Shown in pieces: positions 1 to 8,731 of a stretch of DNA of 64,000 nt. The position numbers were made by a program, and so were the translations under genes. Position 1 is the first letter of the stretch, and every line of letters starts with the position of its first letter. Origin of the DNA: Microbulbifer sediminum (GTDB lineage: Bacteria > Pseudomonadota > Gammaproteobacteria > Pseudomonadales > Cellvibrionaceae); NCBI RefSeq assembly GCF_021729035.1, contig NZ_JAJSAP010000008.1, positions 62,001 through 126,000 of the forward strand, read 5' to 3'. The notes beneath the pieces were generated by a model. It searched no databases. It worked only from the letters and a program-made list of their open reading frames with translations, and had not been told where the DNA came from.

Positions 1-1
1 A

Positions 2-1381
2 CGCCTGGTCACACCCTTTGAAGAGTTTATCCACCGCCAGAGTAGCAGTGGCCTGCTCCTCATCACCTGTGCAATCGTTGCCCTGGTCATTGCCAATTCC
101 CCACTCCAGGAAGCCTACAAGCATATCCTCCACATGCCGATCAGTATCAACGCCGGCGACTGGAGCTTTTCCCTCAGTGTGCACCACTGGATCAATGACG
201 GCCTGATGGCCATTTTCTTTTTCCTGGTCGGGCTCGAACTCAAGCGCGAGTTCCTGGTGGGTGAGTTATCGGAGCTGAAGCAGGCAGTGCTGCCGGTGAT
301 GGCGGCCATCGGCGGCATGGTGGTGCCGGCGTTGATATACGCATCGCTGAATAGTGATGCCGAAGGCGCGCGCGGCTGGGGTATCCCCATGGCCACGGAT
401 ATCGCCTTTGCTGTGGGGTGTATCGCCTTGCTTGGCAACCGGGTGCCGCGATCGGTCGTGACATTCCTGGTGGCCCTGGCCATTGTTGACGACCTGGGCG
501 CTATCCTGGTGATCGCCATCTGGTATACCGAGAGCGTCAACCTGACTGCCCTGATGACCTCGGGCCTGCTGGTGGTCATCATGTGGCTGCTGAAGTTCGC
601 CGGGGTACGCCGTTCCCCCGCCTATATCTTCATCGGCGTCCTGCTCTGGTATGAGCTGTATGTCACCGGCATTCACGCGACCCTGGCAGGTGTGATTACC
701 GCGATGGCGCTGCCGGCGCGCCCCAAGTACGACCCGGTGGCATTCAGTACCTTTGTGAAGGACATCATCCGCAGCTTCGATCGCTGTTTCCGCCCCGGTG
801 ACAAGATCATCGCCAACGATGCCTTGCGAGCCCGGGTAATGGCGCTGGGCAATGGCGTCAACCTGGCCCAGTCACCGCTGCAGCGCATGGAGACCCGCCT
901 GCACACACCGGTGGCCTTTATCGTGATCCCGATTTTCGCACTGGCAAATGCGGGCATCCCCATCGACAGCTTCACCAGCTCGACCGCCGTACTCAACCCC
1001 GTCACCCTGGGGGTCATCCTGGGCCTGGTATTCGGCAAGCTGGTGGGAATTGTCGGGGCCACCTGGATCGGCTGGAAACTGGGACTCGGCCGGTTGCCCA
1101 GCGCGGCCAGTTTCCATCACATTATCGGGGTGGCGCTGCTCGGCGGTATCGGTTTCACCATGTCGATTTTCATCTCCGAACTCGCTTTTTACGGCGAGGA
1201 GGGGATGCTGGTGCAGGCCAAGGCCGGTGTGTTGCTGGCGTCCGTCATTGCCGGTGTGTCGGGTTTCATGGTGCTGCGTAAGGCGCCAGTATCTGACGAG
1301 TTGAGTACGATTACCGACGAGGAAGCGTTGACACCTGAAGAGGCTGCAGAGCCTGATGGCGCTGGGGATCAGGGACGTTGA
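2..1381 (+). CDS. nhaA: Na+/H+ antiporter NhaA (5' end outside window)
   Basis: This is an inner-membrane secondary antiporter that exchanges sodium for protons in pH and salt homeostasis. The reading frame is open from base 2, so the true start lies upstream; the 459 visible residues begin just before the first transmembrane helix. Many hydrophobic helices are visible, and the family's paired aspartates occur in AIVDDLGAI (bases about 488-493), which in E. coli NhaA are the ion-binding Asp163/Asp164. The tail after the last helix is acidic (DEEALTPEEAAEPDG) and extends past the usual family end. The stop overlaps the stop end of the convergent Mut7-C gene by 13 bases. Identification is firm; only the missing N-terminus is uncertain. 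Confidence 0.95.
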   Translation, partial: RLVTPFEEFIHRQSSSGLLLITCAIVALVIANSPLQEAYKHILHMPISINAGDWSFSLSVHHWINDGLMAIFFFLVGLELKREFLVGELSELKQAVLPVMAAIGGMVVPALIYASLNSDAEGARGWGIPMATDIAFAVGCIALLGNRVPRSVVTFLVALAIVDDLGAILVIAIWYTESVNLTALMTSGLLVVIMWLLKFAGVRRSPAYIFIGVLLWYELYVTGIHATLAGVITAMALPARPKYDPVAFSTFVKDIIRSFDRCFRPGDKIIANDALRARVMALGNGVNLAQSPLQRMETRLHTPVAFIVIPIFALANAGIPIDSFTSSTAVLNPVTLGVILGLVFGKLVGIVGATWIGWKLGLGRLPSAASFHHIIGVALLGGIGFTMSIFISELAFYGEEGMLVQAKAGVLLASVIAGVSGFMVLRKAPVSDELSTITDEEALTPEEAAEPDGAGDQGR

Positions 1382-2115
1382 GCCGGACGGCCACCGTGGC
1401 GTACCTCGTCAACCAGCCGCCGCAGGCGCTGGAAGTGGCTGCCTTTCCAGTAGACACGACCGCAATCGTGGCACTGCAGGAATTCGCGGTAGTAACGCCG
1501 GGTGCGCGGCTGCAATTGTGCGGCGACCGCCTGCCCGGCCACAGGTGATAGCTGGCCGTTACAGACGGTGCAGCGGCTGAATGGGCGCAGCTTCCGGGCC
1601 AGCCCGAAGCGTGTTGACACCTCTTGCAGTTGTTGCCGGGGGCGCGTTGCACGCACGTAGTAGCCACGCCGCAGGTCTTTTCTCTTCAGCAGGTCGCGGT
1701 CGCGGGTCAGCAGGGTGCGGTCCTGCTCCACCGAGAGCTGGAGGAGTTGCCTGTCTTGATAGTTCCCCTCAAACAGGCTGTCGAACCCCAGCAGGCGCAG
1801 GTAGCGTGCCAGGCGTCCCAGGTGGCAGTCGAGTACGAAAACGGGCGTATTCTGGGGTGGTGGCATAAGCCCCAGCCCGTCGGCCGACCGCGGGTATACG
1901 TGTACCCGGTCGCCATCCTGCAGCTGATAATCGAAGTCCTGGGGGCGCCCGTCCACCCAAATCCTGTCTACCTCCACATGTGGAACGCCCAGGCTCTCGA
2001 TGGCGTCCTTCACTGAACCCGGGTGCTCCCGGTCCAGCCTGATGTATTGCTCGCGACGCCTGGCGGAGAGAAAATCGTTCAGGTTCCCGTAGAATTGAAA
2101 CAGGATGCGGGCCAT
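1369..2115 (-). CDS. Mut7-C RNase (PIN-fold) domain protein with N-terminal ubiquitin-like domain
   Basis: The predicted protein has 248 residues. Residues 1 to about 80 look like the ThiS/ubiquitin-like domain that often precedes Mut7-C (MARILFQFYGNLNDF, then DGDRVHVYP). From about residue 92 the Mut7-C/PIN domain follows, with acidic motifs in VFVLDCHLGRLARYLRLLG and LLTRDRDLLKR. A zinc ribbon is built from CTVC and CHDCGRVYWKGSH. Mut7-C domains are predicted RNases; no substrate is established, so the activity is inferred from the fold. The frame stays open upstream, but the ATG at 2115 begins the conserved domain. The gene converges on nhaA and stands alone. Confidence 0.85.
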   Translation of the reverse strand: MARILFQFYGNLNDFLSARRREQYIRLDREHPGSVKDAIESLGVPHVEVDRIWVDGRPQDFDYQLQDGDRVHVYPRSADGLGLMPPPQNTPVFVLDCHLGRLARYLRLLGFDSLFEGNYQDRQLLQLSVEQDRTLLTRDRDLLKRKDLRRGYYVRATRPRQQLQEVSTRFGLARKLRPFSRCTVCNGQLSPVAGQAVAAQLQPRTRRYYREFLQCHDCGRVYWKGSHFQRLRRLVDEVRHGGRPAQRP

Positions 2116-2317
2116 GGCTGGGAAAGGGCTCCGGGCTGTGTCTCCAGGGAGTGAGCTCCAGTGTAGTTCCTGGGACTTGATTCCGGCGAGAGCGGCGGAA
2201 AAGTGATCAGGGTGCCAGATACAGGCTAGCGGTGGTACATTGGTTCTTATTTGGCGCCATCTGCCGGCTCCGGGAACTGGCTGCTTAAGCTGCGGGGCCG
2301 GGTAACAAAGAACAATA

Positions 2318-3508
2318 ATGAAAAGAAAACGACTGCTGTCACTGTTACTGCTGTTGGTACTTGCGATACCGGTGCTGTTCGCGCAGCTGCCTGCGGACCT
2401 GGTTTTGCCCAAAACCGACGGCCAGGCCATTGCCGGTAATGCCGCGCCGGTCCTTGAGCCGCTTAATACCCCTGTTGCCGGTGCAACCAATATCGTCTCG
2501 ATCCAGCCCTGGTTGCGCCCGGAAGATTACATCGATGGTGCGCGCCTGCGCCGCAAACTGGCGGGTTACCTCACCCATGCCCAGGCTGAGGGCTGGTTGG
2601 TCCCGCAGACCCTGGTGGTATTACCCGAGCATATTGGCACCTGGCTGGTGGCTTCTGGCGAGGGATATCCTGTTTTCCGTGCATCCGGCACCACCGCTGC
2701 CATGCTGTGGGCAGCGCTGGGTAACCTGCCGGCTTTCTCCACTGCGCTGTATGGGGAGCTGGTGGACGGAGGTGCGGACGACCCGTTTGCCGCTGCACTG
2801 TTCCGGTCCAAGGCAGTGCTTATGGCGGCGGAGTACCAGGCGGTATTTTCCAGTCTTGCGCAACAATTCGGGGTGACGCTGGTGGCCGGCTCCATCGTGC
2901 TGCCGGATCCCTCTGTGTCCGCGGGCGCAATCAGGCCTGGCCAGGGCCCCCTCTACAACGCGAGCTTTGTATTCGAGCCCGGGGGGCGTATCCGCGGGCC
3001 GGTGCGTAAGGTCTATCCCATTGAAAGCGAGCTCCCCTTTACCCGGCCGTCCCGGGCACCACTGCCGGTATTCGACACCCCGGCCGGACGCCTGGGGGTC
3101 CTGATCTGCGCCGACAGCTGGTACCCGGATACCTGGGCCCAGTTGTCCGCTGCAGAGATCGTGGTGGTGCCATCATTTTCCTCGCCCAGTGGTATCTGGT
3201 CACAGCCGTGGCAGGGCTACAACGGGGCCAAGGCTCCCGCCGATGTGAACCCGGTGGATATAGGCCAGATCAGTGAGGGAGAAGCCTGGAGGAAATATGC
3301 CCTGGCCGGTCGTGGCCGGCACCTGCGCGGGGGGATGAACACCTTCCTGCGCGGCGACCTCTGGGACCTGGGTGATGACGGGCGTACTACGGCAGTTGTC
3401 GGCGGGCGGGTGATACAGGGGAGGCAGCGGGACGGCGCGGTAATTTCCAGTGTATGGCTGGCAGGAGCGGGGCGCGGCGGGACCGCGCCGGAAGATTCGC
3501 GGCAATAA
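2318..3508 (+). CDS. Exported carbon-nitrogen hydrolase (nitrilase superfamily)
   Basis: A 396-residue protein with an N-terminal signal peptide (MKRKRLLSLLLLLVLAIPVL, then FAQ) followed by a nitrilase-superfamily domain. The Glu-Lys-Cys catalytic triad can be assigned: Glu104 in VLPEH, Lys231 in GPVRKVYP and Cys264 in VLICADSWYP. Members cleave C-N bonds of nitriles, amides or carbamoyl groups; the substrate here is unknown. A signal peptide is uncommon in this normally cytoplasmic family and implies periplasmic or membrane-anchored action. It is the first gene of a rightward run that continues with a flavin amine oxidase only 23 bases downstream, suggesting a shared role in amine or amide degradation, which is inference. 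Confidence 0.82.
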   Translation: MKRKRLLSLLLLLVLAIPVLFAQLPADLVLPKTDGQAIAGNAAPVLEPLNTPVAGATNIVSIQPWLRPEDYIDGARLRRKLAGYLTHAQAEGWLVPQTLVVLPEHIGTWLVASGEGYPVFRASGTTAAMLWAALGNLPAFSTALYGELVDGGADDPFAAALFRSKAVLMAAEYQAVFSSLAQQFGVTLVAGSIVLPDPSVSAGAIRPGQGPLYNASFVFEPGGRIRGPVRKVYPIESELPFTRPSRAPLPVFDTPAGRLGVLICADSWYPDTWAQLSAAEIVVVPSFSSPSGIWSQPWQGYNGAKAPADVNPVDIGQISEGEAWRKYALAGRGRHLRGGMNTFLRGDLWDLGDDGRTTAVVGGRVIQGRQRDGAVISSVWLAGAGRGGTAPEDSRQ

Positions 3509-3531
3509 CAGGTCTGAGCGGGAGAAGCGCG

Positions 3532-4902
3532 ATGGAAGAAGTCGATGTGGCAATTCTCGGGGCCGGCATATCGGGGCTGCAGGCAGCGCGCTTGTTGCAA
3601 AACGATTATTCGGTGCGGGTCCTCGAGGCACGCGACAAGGTTGGTGGGCGCCTGTTCAACCATACCTTTGCCAATGGCGATACTGTCGACCTGGGGGGAC
3701 AGTGGCTGGGGCCCGGCCAGGAGCGGATGTACCGCCTGGTGGCGGAGCTGGGGGTGGAAACCTGGCCGCTTTATGACCAGGGTGACAATCTCCTCTTTCT
3801 CGGTGGGAAACCCCGCCGGTACCGCGGCACTGTTCCCCGTATCAATCCCATGGCCATGCTGGACCTGGGCTTGGCGCTGTCCAGGTTCGAGAAAATGGCG
3901 CGTTCCGTGGATCCCTCTGCGCCCTGGTCCCACCGCCAGGCCGCCGACTGGGACGGCATGACGCTGCAGACCTGGATTCGGCAGAACTGCCGTACCGCCA
4001 CGGCGCGGCGCCTGTTCAACGTGGCGGTCGGCGCTGTTTTTGCTGCCGAGCCCTGCGATATTTCCCTGCTGCATGCCCTGTTTTATGCCCGTTCGGGAGA
4101 TTCCCTGGCAAAACTGCTGGCGGTGACTGGCGGTGCGCAGCAGGATCGTGTGCGTGGTGGAACTGCAGGCCTGTGTGAGCGGATGGCGGCGGAGCTGGGG
4201 CAGCGTGTCCAGCTCAATGCCGCGGTTACGAGGGTTTCGCATGCTGCGGACAATGCCCTGCAGGTGGAGTATACCGGGGGCGCAATCCGCTGCCGGCGGC
4301 TGATCATCGCCATCCCACCCAACCAGGCGTTGCGGATCCGCTTTGAACCGGAGCTGCCGGCCTGGCGCGACCAGTTGCTGCAACGGATGCCTGCGGGCTC
4401 ATGTATCAAGTGCATCGCCCGCTACGACCGGCCTTTCTGGCGCGAAAAGCAACTGTCTGGCCAGGTGACCAGCACCATTGGCCCTGTGCGGGTGACGTTT
4501 GATAACTCCGAGCCCGGCCGCAACTCCGGTCTGCTGATGGGCTTCCTCGAGGGCGACGCCGCACGCCATTACAGCGCTATGGCGGACGAGGAACGCCGGC
4601 AGGTGGTGCTGGACTGCTTTGCCGCTTTCTTCGGTGAGCAGGCGCGTCACCCGGAAGAATATGTCGACCGGGACTGGAGCAGTGAGCCCTGGACGCGAGG
4701 GTGCTATGCCGCATACTTTCCTCCCGGGGGCTGGACCCGTCACGGCGAGCGCCTGCGTGAACCGAACGGGAACATCCACTGGGCCGGCACCGAGTTTGCG
4801 ACGCGCTGGTACGGTTATATGGAAGGCGCACTGGAGTCCGCCGAGCGCGCGGTGCGGGAAGTCCAGTGGATGATGCAACCCGCCGGTGCCGTGCATGTGT
4901 GA
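3532..4902 (+). CDS. MAO-like flavin monoamine oxidase
   Basis: A 456-residue FAD-dependent amine oxidase that would oxidatively deaminate a primary or secondary amine to an imine with production of H2O2. The Rossmann dinucleotide motif is at the N-terminus (AILGAGISGLQAA, residues 7-19), followed by GGRLFN and GGQWLGPGQ. The C-terminal FAD region carries WAGTEFATRWYGYMEGALES. The segment RGCYAAYFPPGG places Cys391 where human MAO-A/B attach FAD covalently (SGGCYTTYFPPG), so covalent flavin is likely. The ATG at 3532 is chosen because the FAD motif begins at once and GGGAG lies just upstream; an in-frame ATG at 3454 would overlap the previous gene. The stop overlaps the next start. Confidence 0.88.
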   Translation: MEEVDVAILGAGISGLQAARLLQNDYSVRVLEARDKVGGRLFNHTFANGDTVDLGGQWLGPGQERMYRLVAELGVETWPLYDQGDNLLFLGGKPRRYRGTVPRINPMAMLDLGLALSRFEKMARSVDPSAPWSHRQAADWDGMTLQTWIRQNCRTATARRLFNVAVGAVFAAEPCDISLLHALFYARSGDSLAKLLAVTGGAQQDRVRGGTAGLCERMAAELGQRVQLNAAVTRVSHAADNALQVEYTGGAIRCRRLIIAIPPNQALRIRFEPELPAWRDQLLQRMPAGSCIKCIARYDRPFWREKQLSGQVTSTIGPVRVTFDNSEPGRNSGLLMGFLEGDAARHYSAMADEERRQVVLDCFAAFFGEQARHPEEYVDRDWSSEPWTRGCYAAYFPPGGWTRHGERLREPNGNIHWAGTEFATRWYGYMEGALESAERAVREVQWMMQPAGAVHV

Positions 4903-6076
4903 CACCCTGGTTTACCGGGCAGGCAGTATCACCTGGCTGGCCAAGAACAGCGACCGCGACCCGCTGGAAGCACAGCGTGTTGAAGTGTTGCCGGCAGTGC
5001 GCGGCGACACTGAGCCCACCTTGCGCTGTACCTGGCTGGAAATTCCGCAGGTGCCCGACCGCCATGGCTGTGTCCTGGCACGACCGGCATGGATGTGGGG
5101 GGCGGAGATGGGGGTCAATGAATGCGGTGTTGCGATCGGCAACGAAGCGATTTTTTCCCGCCGTGTAAACCAGGCTGGGGTGGCCCTGCTGGGGATGGAC
5201 CTGGTGCGCCTGGCGCTGGAGCGGGCTGACAGTGCCGCCCGTGCACTGCGCGTGATTGTCGAATTGCTGGAACGTTTCGGGCAGGGTGGCCCTGCCGGCT
5301 ATAGCCAGCGCAATCTCCGCTACGACAACAGTTTCCTGATCGCCGATGGGGCGGAAACCTGGAAGCTGGAGACGGCCGGGCGCCGCTGGGTGGCCCGCCG
5401 GGTGCAGCACTATGATGCCATTTCGAACGGCCTGACGATCGGCAGTGACTTCGAGCTCGCCAGCGATGACGTCCGCGAGGGGGGTGGCTGTTTTGATCGC
5501 GCCAATGACACCCGCCTGTTGCCTTTCTTTGGTGCCTCCCGCCGCCGGCGCGCAGCTGCTCTTGCTGAACTGAAATCCCTCCAGGTCGATCGCGTGGGCT
5601 TTGCGGATTTTGCCCGTATCCTCCGGCATCACCGGCATGGGCATCCCAGTGGCAATGCGGACCTGTGCATGCACGCGGCGCCTCCCGGGGCGCTTTTCCC
5701 GTGGCTGCGGCCCTCCCAGACTGCCAACGCCATGATTGTGGCGCTGGGGCAGGGCGCGCCGCGCATTGCCTTTACCGGTACCGGGCTGACATGCAGTAGC
5801 CTGTTCAAGCCGGTAGACTTCACGGGAAGCTGGCATGTCTGCGAGCGGGACAGCTGGGAACGGCACCGGGCCTGGCGTGACCAGTGGATCGGCAGCGAGT
5901 CCGCGCGCTCCAGGTTGCTGCGGCAACTGGAGGAGGCCGAGCATGCCATTTTTGCCGCCCTCGAGCGCGGGGAAGCCAACGTCGCCAACCAGAGAGCGCG
6001 CTACTGGTCGGATAGAATCTTTGCCGGGACAGCGATCCCGGAGAACCATGGACAGATCATGCAGGAGACCTCATGA
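4895..6076 (+). CDS. Secernin-like peptidase family C69 hydrolase
   Basis: A 393-residue Ntn-type hydrolase of the C69/secernin group. The start is fixed by biology: family members begin Met-Cys-Asp-Thr, and Cys2 becomes the N-terminal nucleophile after methionine removal. Here ATG at 4895 gives MCDTLVYRAG, whereas the longer GTG at 4886 would bury the cysteine. The family's NSDRDPLEAQ follows, then WMWGAEMGVNECGVAIGNEA. Bacterial relatives are dipeptidases, and secernins are poorly defined amidohydrolases, so the substrate is unknown. It overlaps the preceding amine oxidase stop by 8 bases and the next gene by 4 bases (ATGA), so the three are very likely co-translated. Confidence 0.85.
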   Translation: MCDTLVYRAGSITWLAKNSDRDPLEAQRVEVLPAVRGDTEPTLRCTWLEIPQVPDRHGCVLARPAWMWGAEMGVNECGVAIGNEAIFSRRVNQAGVALLGMDLVRLALERADSAARALRVIVELLERFGQGGPAGYSQRNLRYDNSFLIADGAETWKLETAGRRWVARRVQHYDAISNGLTIGSDFELASDDVREGGGCFDRANDTRLLPFFGASRRRRAAALAELKSLQVDRVGFADFARILRHHRHGHPSGNADLCMHAAPPGALFPWLRPSQTANAMIVALGQGAPRIAFTGTGLTCSSLFKPVDFTGSWHVCERDSWERHRAWRDQWIGSESARSRLLRQLEEAEHAIFAALERGEANVANQRARYWSDRIFAGTAIPENHGQIMQETS

Positions 6077-7410
6077 CCATTCGCAACCTGGCTTGCTTTA
6101 TTTCCATTACTTTCCTGGCCCTGGTTGGGTGTGGTGACCGACCGGCGGCCCCCGCTGCGGATGACGCAGCGTTGGAAACCGAAGGGCAGGGCCAACCGGA
6201 TATGGACCGGCTTGCTCGCGACTATGTAAAACTGGTGCTGGAGCTTGGCAATCACGATGACAGTTACGTGGATGCCTATTATGGTCCGGAAGCATTGCGC
6301 ACCGAGGCGAAGTCCAGTGAGGACAGTGCGGCCGATCTGGCCGCGCGGGCCGCGGACCTGGTCAGCCAGTTGCCGGAAAATATCGAGCCGGCCGCCGATA
6401 TGGAATCACTGCGCCAGCATTACCTGAAAACCCAGCTGCGCGCTCTTCGTGCGCATGCTGAAACCCTGGCGGGTGCACGGGAAAGTACCTTCGAGAGTGA
6501 TGCGCAGCTGCTTTACGATACCCGTCCGCCGAAACGAGAGCTGGCCGAGTTCGAACCGGTGCTGGCGGAACTGGACCAGCTGTTGCCGGGGGAGGAACCG
6601 CTGCACCAGCGGGTGAAGTCCTTCAAGGCGCAGTTTGAGATTCCCGCGGAAAAACTGCCGGCAGTGTTCGATGCCGCAATCGATGCCTGCCGCGAACGTA
6701 CCAAGCAGTATGTCGACCTGCCGGCCAAAGAGGATTTCGAACTGGAGTATGTCACTGACAAGCCCTGGAGTGGCTACAACTGGTACCAGGGCGACGCGCA
6801 CAGCCTGATCCAGGTCAATACCGAGTTGCCGGTCATGATCGACCGTGCCATCGACCTGGGGTGTCACGAGGGATACCCCGGTCACCACACCTATAATGCC
6901 CTGCTGGAACAGTCCCTGGTGAAGGATCGGGGCTGGATCGAATACAGTGTCTACCCCCTGTTCAGCCCGCAGTCCCTGATCGCCGAGGGCAGCGCGAATT
7001 ACGGGATCGAGCTGGCATTCCCGGGTAAGGAAAAGCTGGAATTTGAAAAGAGCGTGCTTTATCCCCTGGCCGGGCTCGACCCCGCAGATGCGGAACGGTA
7101 CGACCGGGTGCTGGAGCTGCAGGAGCAGCTGGGCTTTGCCGAAAATGAAATCGCACGCCAGTATATCGACGGCGAGATTGACGGCGAAAAAGTCGTGGAG
7201 CTGTTCCAGACCTATGGTCTGCGCAGCCCCGAGCGCGCGGCCCAGCGCAAGCGTTTTGTCGATACCTACGGTGCCTATGTGATCAATTACAACTGGGGCA
7301 AGCAGCTGGTGGCGAATTACGTGGAACAGGCGACATCACCGGAAGAACGCTGGCAGCGCTTCTCTACGCTGCTGTCGTCCCCGCGCCTGCCTTCATCGCT
7401 GGACTGGTGA
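6073..7410 (+). CDS. DUF885-family putative metallopeptidase lipoprotein
   Basis: A 445-residue protein with a lipoprotein signal (hydrophobic stretch ending LVGC near residue 20). The DUF885 signature HEGYPGHH is at residues 265-272 and is followed by LIAEGSANYGIELAF, matching the downstream glutamate-containing motif. DUF885 proteins are thermolysin-like metalloprotein candidates; a peptidase role is inferred, not shown. The start overlaps the C69 gene's stop by four bases. Export as a lipoprotein contrasts with the apparently cytoplasmic C69 partner, so if they act in one pathway it spans the inner membrane. Confidence 0.82.
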   Translation: MTIRNLACFISITFLALVGCGDRPAAPAADDAALETEGQGQPDMDRLARDYVKLVLELGNHDDSYVDAYYGPEALRTEAKSSEDSAADLAARAADLVSQLPENIEPAADMESLRQHYLKTQLRALRAHAETLAGARESTFESDAQLLYDTRPPKRELAEFEPVLAELDQLLPGEEPLHQRVKSFKAQFEIPAEKLPAVFDAAIDACRERTKQYVDLPAKEDFELEYVTDKPWSGYNWYQGDAHSLIQVNTELPVMIDRAIDLGCHEGYPGHHTYNALLEQSLVKDRGWIEYSVYPLFSPQSLIAEGSANYGIELAFPGKEKLEFEKSVLYPLAGLDPADAERYDRVLELQEQLGFAENEIARQYIDGEIDGEKVVELFQTYGLRSPERAAQRKRFVDTYGAYVINYNWGKQLVANYVEQATSPEERWQRFSTLLSSPRLPSSLDW

Positions 7411-7430
7411 GCCTGTAGGGAGTTCCAGGG

Positions 7431-7811
7431 ATGGAATATGCAAGCGCCCGTGATTACCTCCTGTCCCGACCCGAGGCCCGGGAGGATTTTCCCTTCGGCC
7501 CAGAGGTGGCGGTGTTCAGGGTGCGGGGGAAAATGTTTGCAACGCTCAGTATCGAAGGCGGTGTGGGGCGCACCAACCTCAAGTGCGACCCGGATGAGGC
7601 GCAGGCGCTGCGCGATATTTTCACCGGCGTGTTGCCGGGCTACCACATGAACAAGAAACACTGGAACACGGTGCGGCTGGACGGCAGTGTGCCGGATTAC
7701 GAGATTGAGAGGATGATGGACCGTTCCTATGGCCTGGTGGTGCGGGGCCTGAAAAAGGCCGAGCGCACCGCGCTGGAACTGCGCCATGGCGTGGAGGCCC
7801 TTTACCGCTGA
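7431..7811 (+). CDS. MmcQ/YjbR family protein
   Basis: A 126-residue small protein of the MmcQ/YjbR family (double-wing fold, sometimes described as DNA-binding). Visible hallmarks are FPFGPEVAVFRVRGKMFA near the N-terminus, the NLKCDPDEA strand-turn, GYHMNKKHWNTV in the middle and LVVRGLKK near the C-terminus. Length matches the family norm of about 115-130 residues. It starts 20 bases after the DUF885 gene with GGGAG upstream, so it is probably in the same transcript. Its biochemical function is not established in the family. Confidence 0.85.
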   Translation: MEYASARDYLLSRPEAREDFPFGPEVAVFRVRGKMFATLSIEGGVGRTNLKCDPDEAQALRDIFTGVLPGYHMNKKHWNTVRLDGSVPDYEIERMMDRSYGLVVRGLKKAERTALELRHGVEALYR

Positions 7812-7846
7812 CACACTGATTTTCATCATTATTGTGGATGCCGTTG

Positions 7847-8659
7847 ATGACTGATCGATTCTTCCTTGCCTTGCTGGTGGCCCTGCTGCTCACCGGCTGC
7901 AGTCGCGAATCCAGTGATGATTCTGCCCGGATGGCCGAGCCAGCAGCCCAGACCGCGGCGCTCAAGGTTGCCGACGTCCAGCGCCAGCGCACAAAGTACC
8001 TGGCGTATACCCATGCGGTATCAGTGGAATATCCGGTGGATGAGCTCGAGGCACGCTTCGAGGCACTACTGGCATGGTGTGCTGAGGATACGAAGTACCG
8101 CTGTACCCTCCTTGATAGCCGTTTGAATACCAGTAACTATGTCAGCGGACATATCGAAGTGCGCGTGCTGCCGGCGGGGGTCCCGGCGTTGCTGGAGGTG
8201 GCGGCGGACGGCGGCACTACAACCGGGCGTTCCACCAGTATCGAGGACCTGGGCGACGCCATTGTGGATAACCAGAAACGGGTGGAAATGCTGCGGGATT
8301 ACCGCGCCCGGCTGGAGGCCCTCAGTGAGCGCTCGACCGACGATATCGAGGCACTGGTGAAAGTCGCTTCGGAGCTGGCGCGGGTCCAGTCCGACCTGGA
8401 AATGGCCGCGGGCAAACGCAGCCGCTTGCTGCAGCGTGTGGAGATGGACCGGGTACAAATCCGGCTGTTATCGCTGTCACAGAAATCTTTTGCCCAGCCG
8501 ATTGCCGGTGCTTTCCGCAGCTTTGGCGGGCGTCTGTCGCAAGGAATCGCCGACACCGTGACCGCAGTGGCCTACCTGCTGCCATGGACGCTACTGGGGC
8601 TGTTCCTGCTCTACCTGGCCCGCCTGGTGTGGGTACGGGTGCGCCAGAGGCATCGCTGA
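7847..8659 (+). CDS. DUF4349-like lipoprotein with C-terminal membrane helix
   Basis: About 270 residues. A lipoprotein signal (FFLALLVALLLTGC) is followed by a beta-rich region, a coiled-coil stretch (EALVKVASELARVQSDLEM and neighbours) and one C-terminal transmembrane helix (VAYLLPWTLLGLFLLYLARL) with a basic tail. This is the layout of DUF4349 proteins, whose function is unknown. Start choice is uncertain: TTG at 7832, ATG at 7838 and ATG at 7847 are in frame, and the last gives the most compact signal peptide. It is the last gene of the rightward run that began with the nitrilase. Confidence 0.7.
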   Translation: MTDRFFLALLVALLLTGCSRESSDDSARMAEPAAQTAALKVADVQRQRTKYLAYTHAVSVEYPVDELEARFEALLAWCAEDTKYRCTLLDSRLNTSNYVSGHIEVRVLPAGVPALLEVAADGGTTTGRSTSIEDLGDAIVDNQKRVEMLRDYRARLEALSERSTDDIEALVKVASELARVQSDLEMAAGKRSRLLQRVEMDRVQIRLLSLSQKSFAQPIAGAFRSFGGRLSQGIADTVTAVAYLLPWTLLGLFLLYLARLVWVRVRQRHR

Positions 8660-8731
8660 CAGGGTGGCGGGTGTTGGTCGGAAATTGGGCGATCGGGTAA
8701 ACTGCGCCCAAAATCAGATTCAGGAGTGGTT

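Noticed and set aside
4577-6049. 490-codon minus-strand frame over the amine oxidase and C69 genes
   Set aside because: It has no recognisable motifs and overlaps two clear genes on the plus strand.
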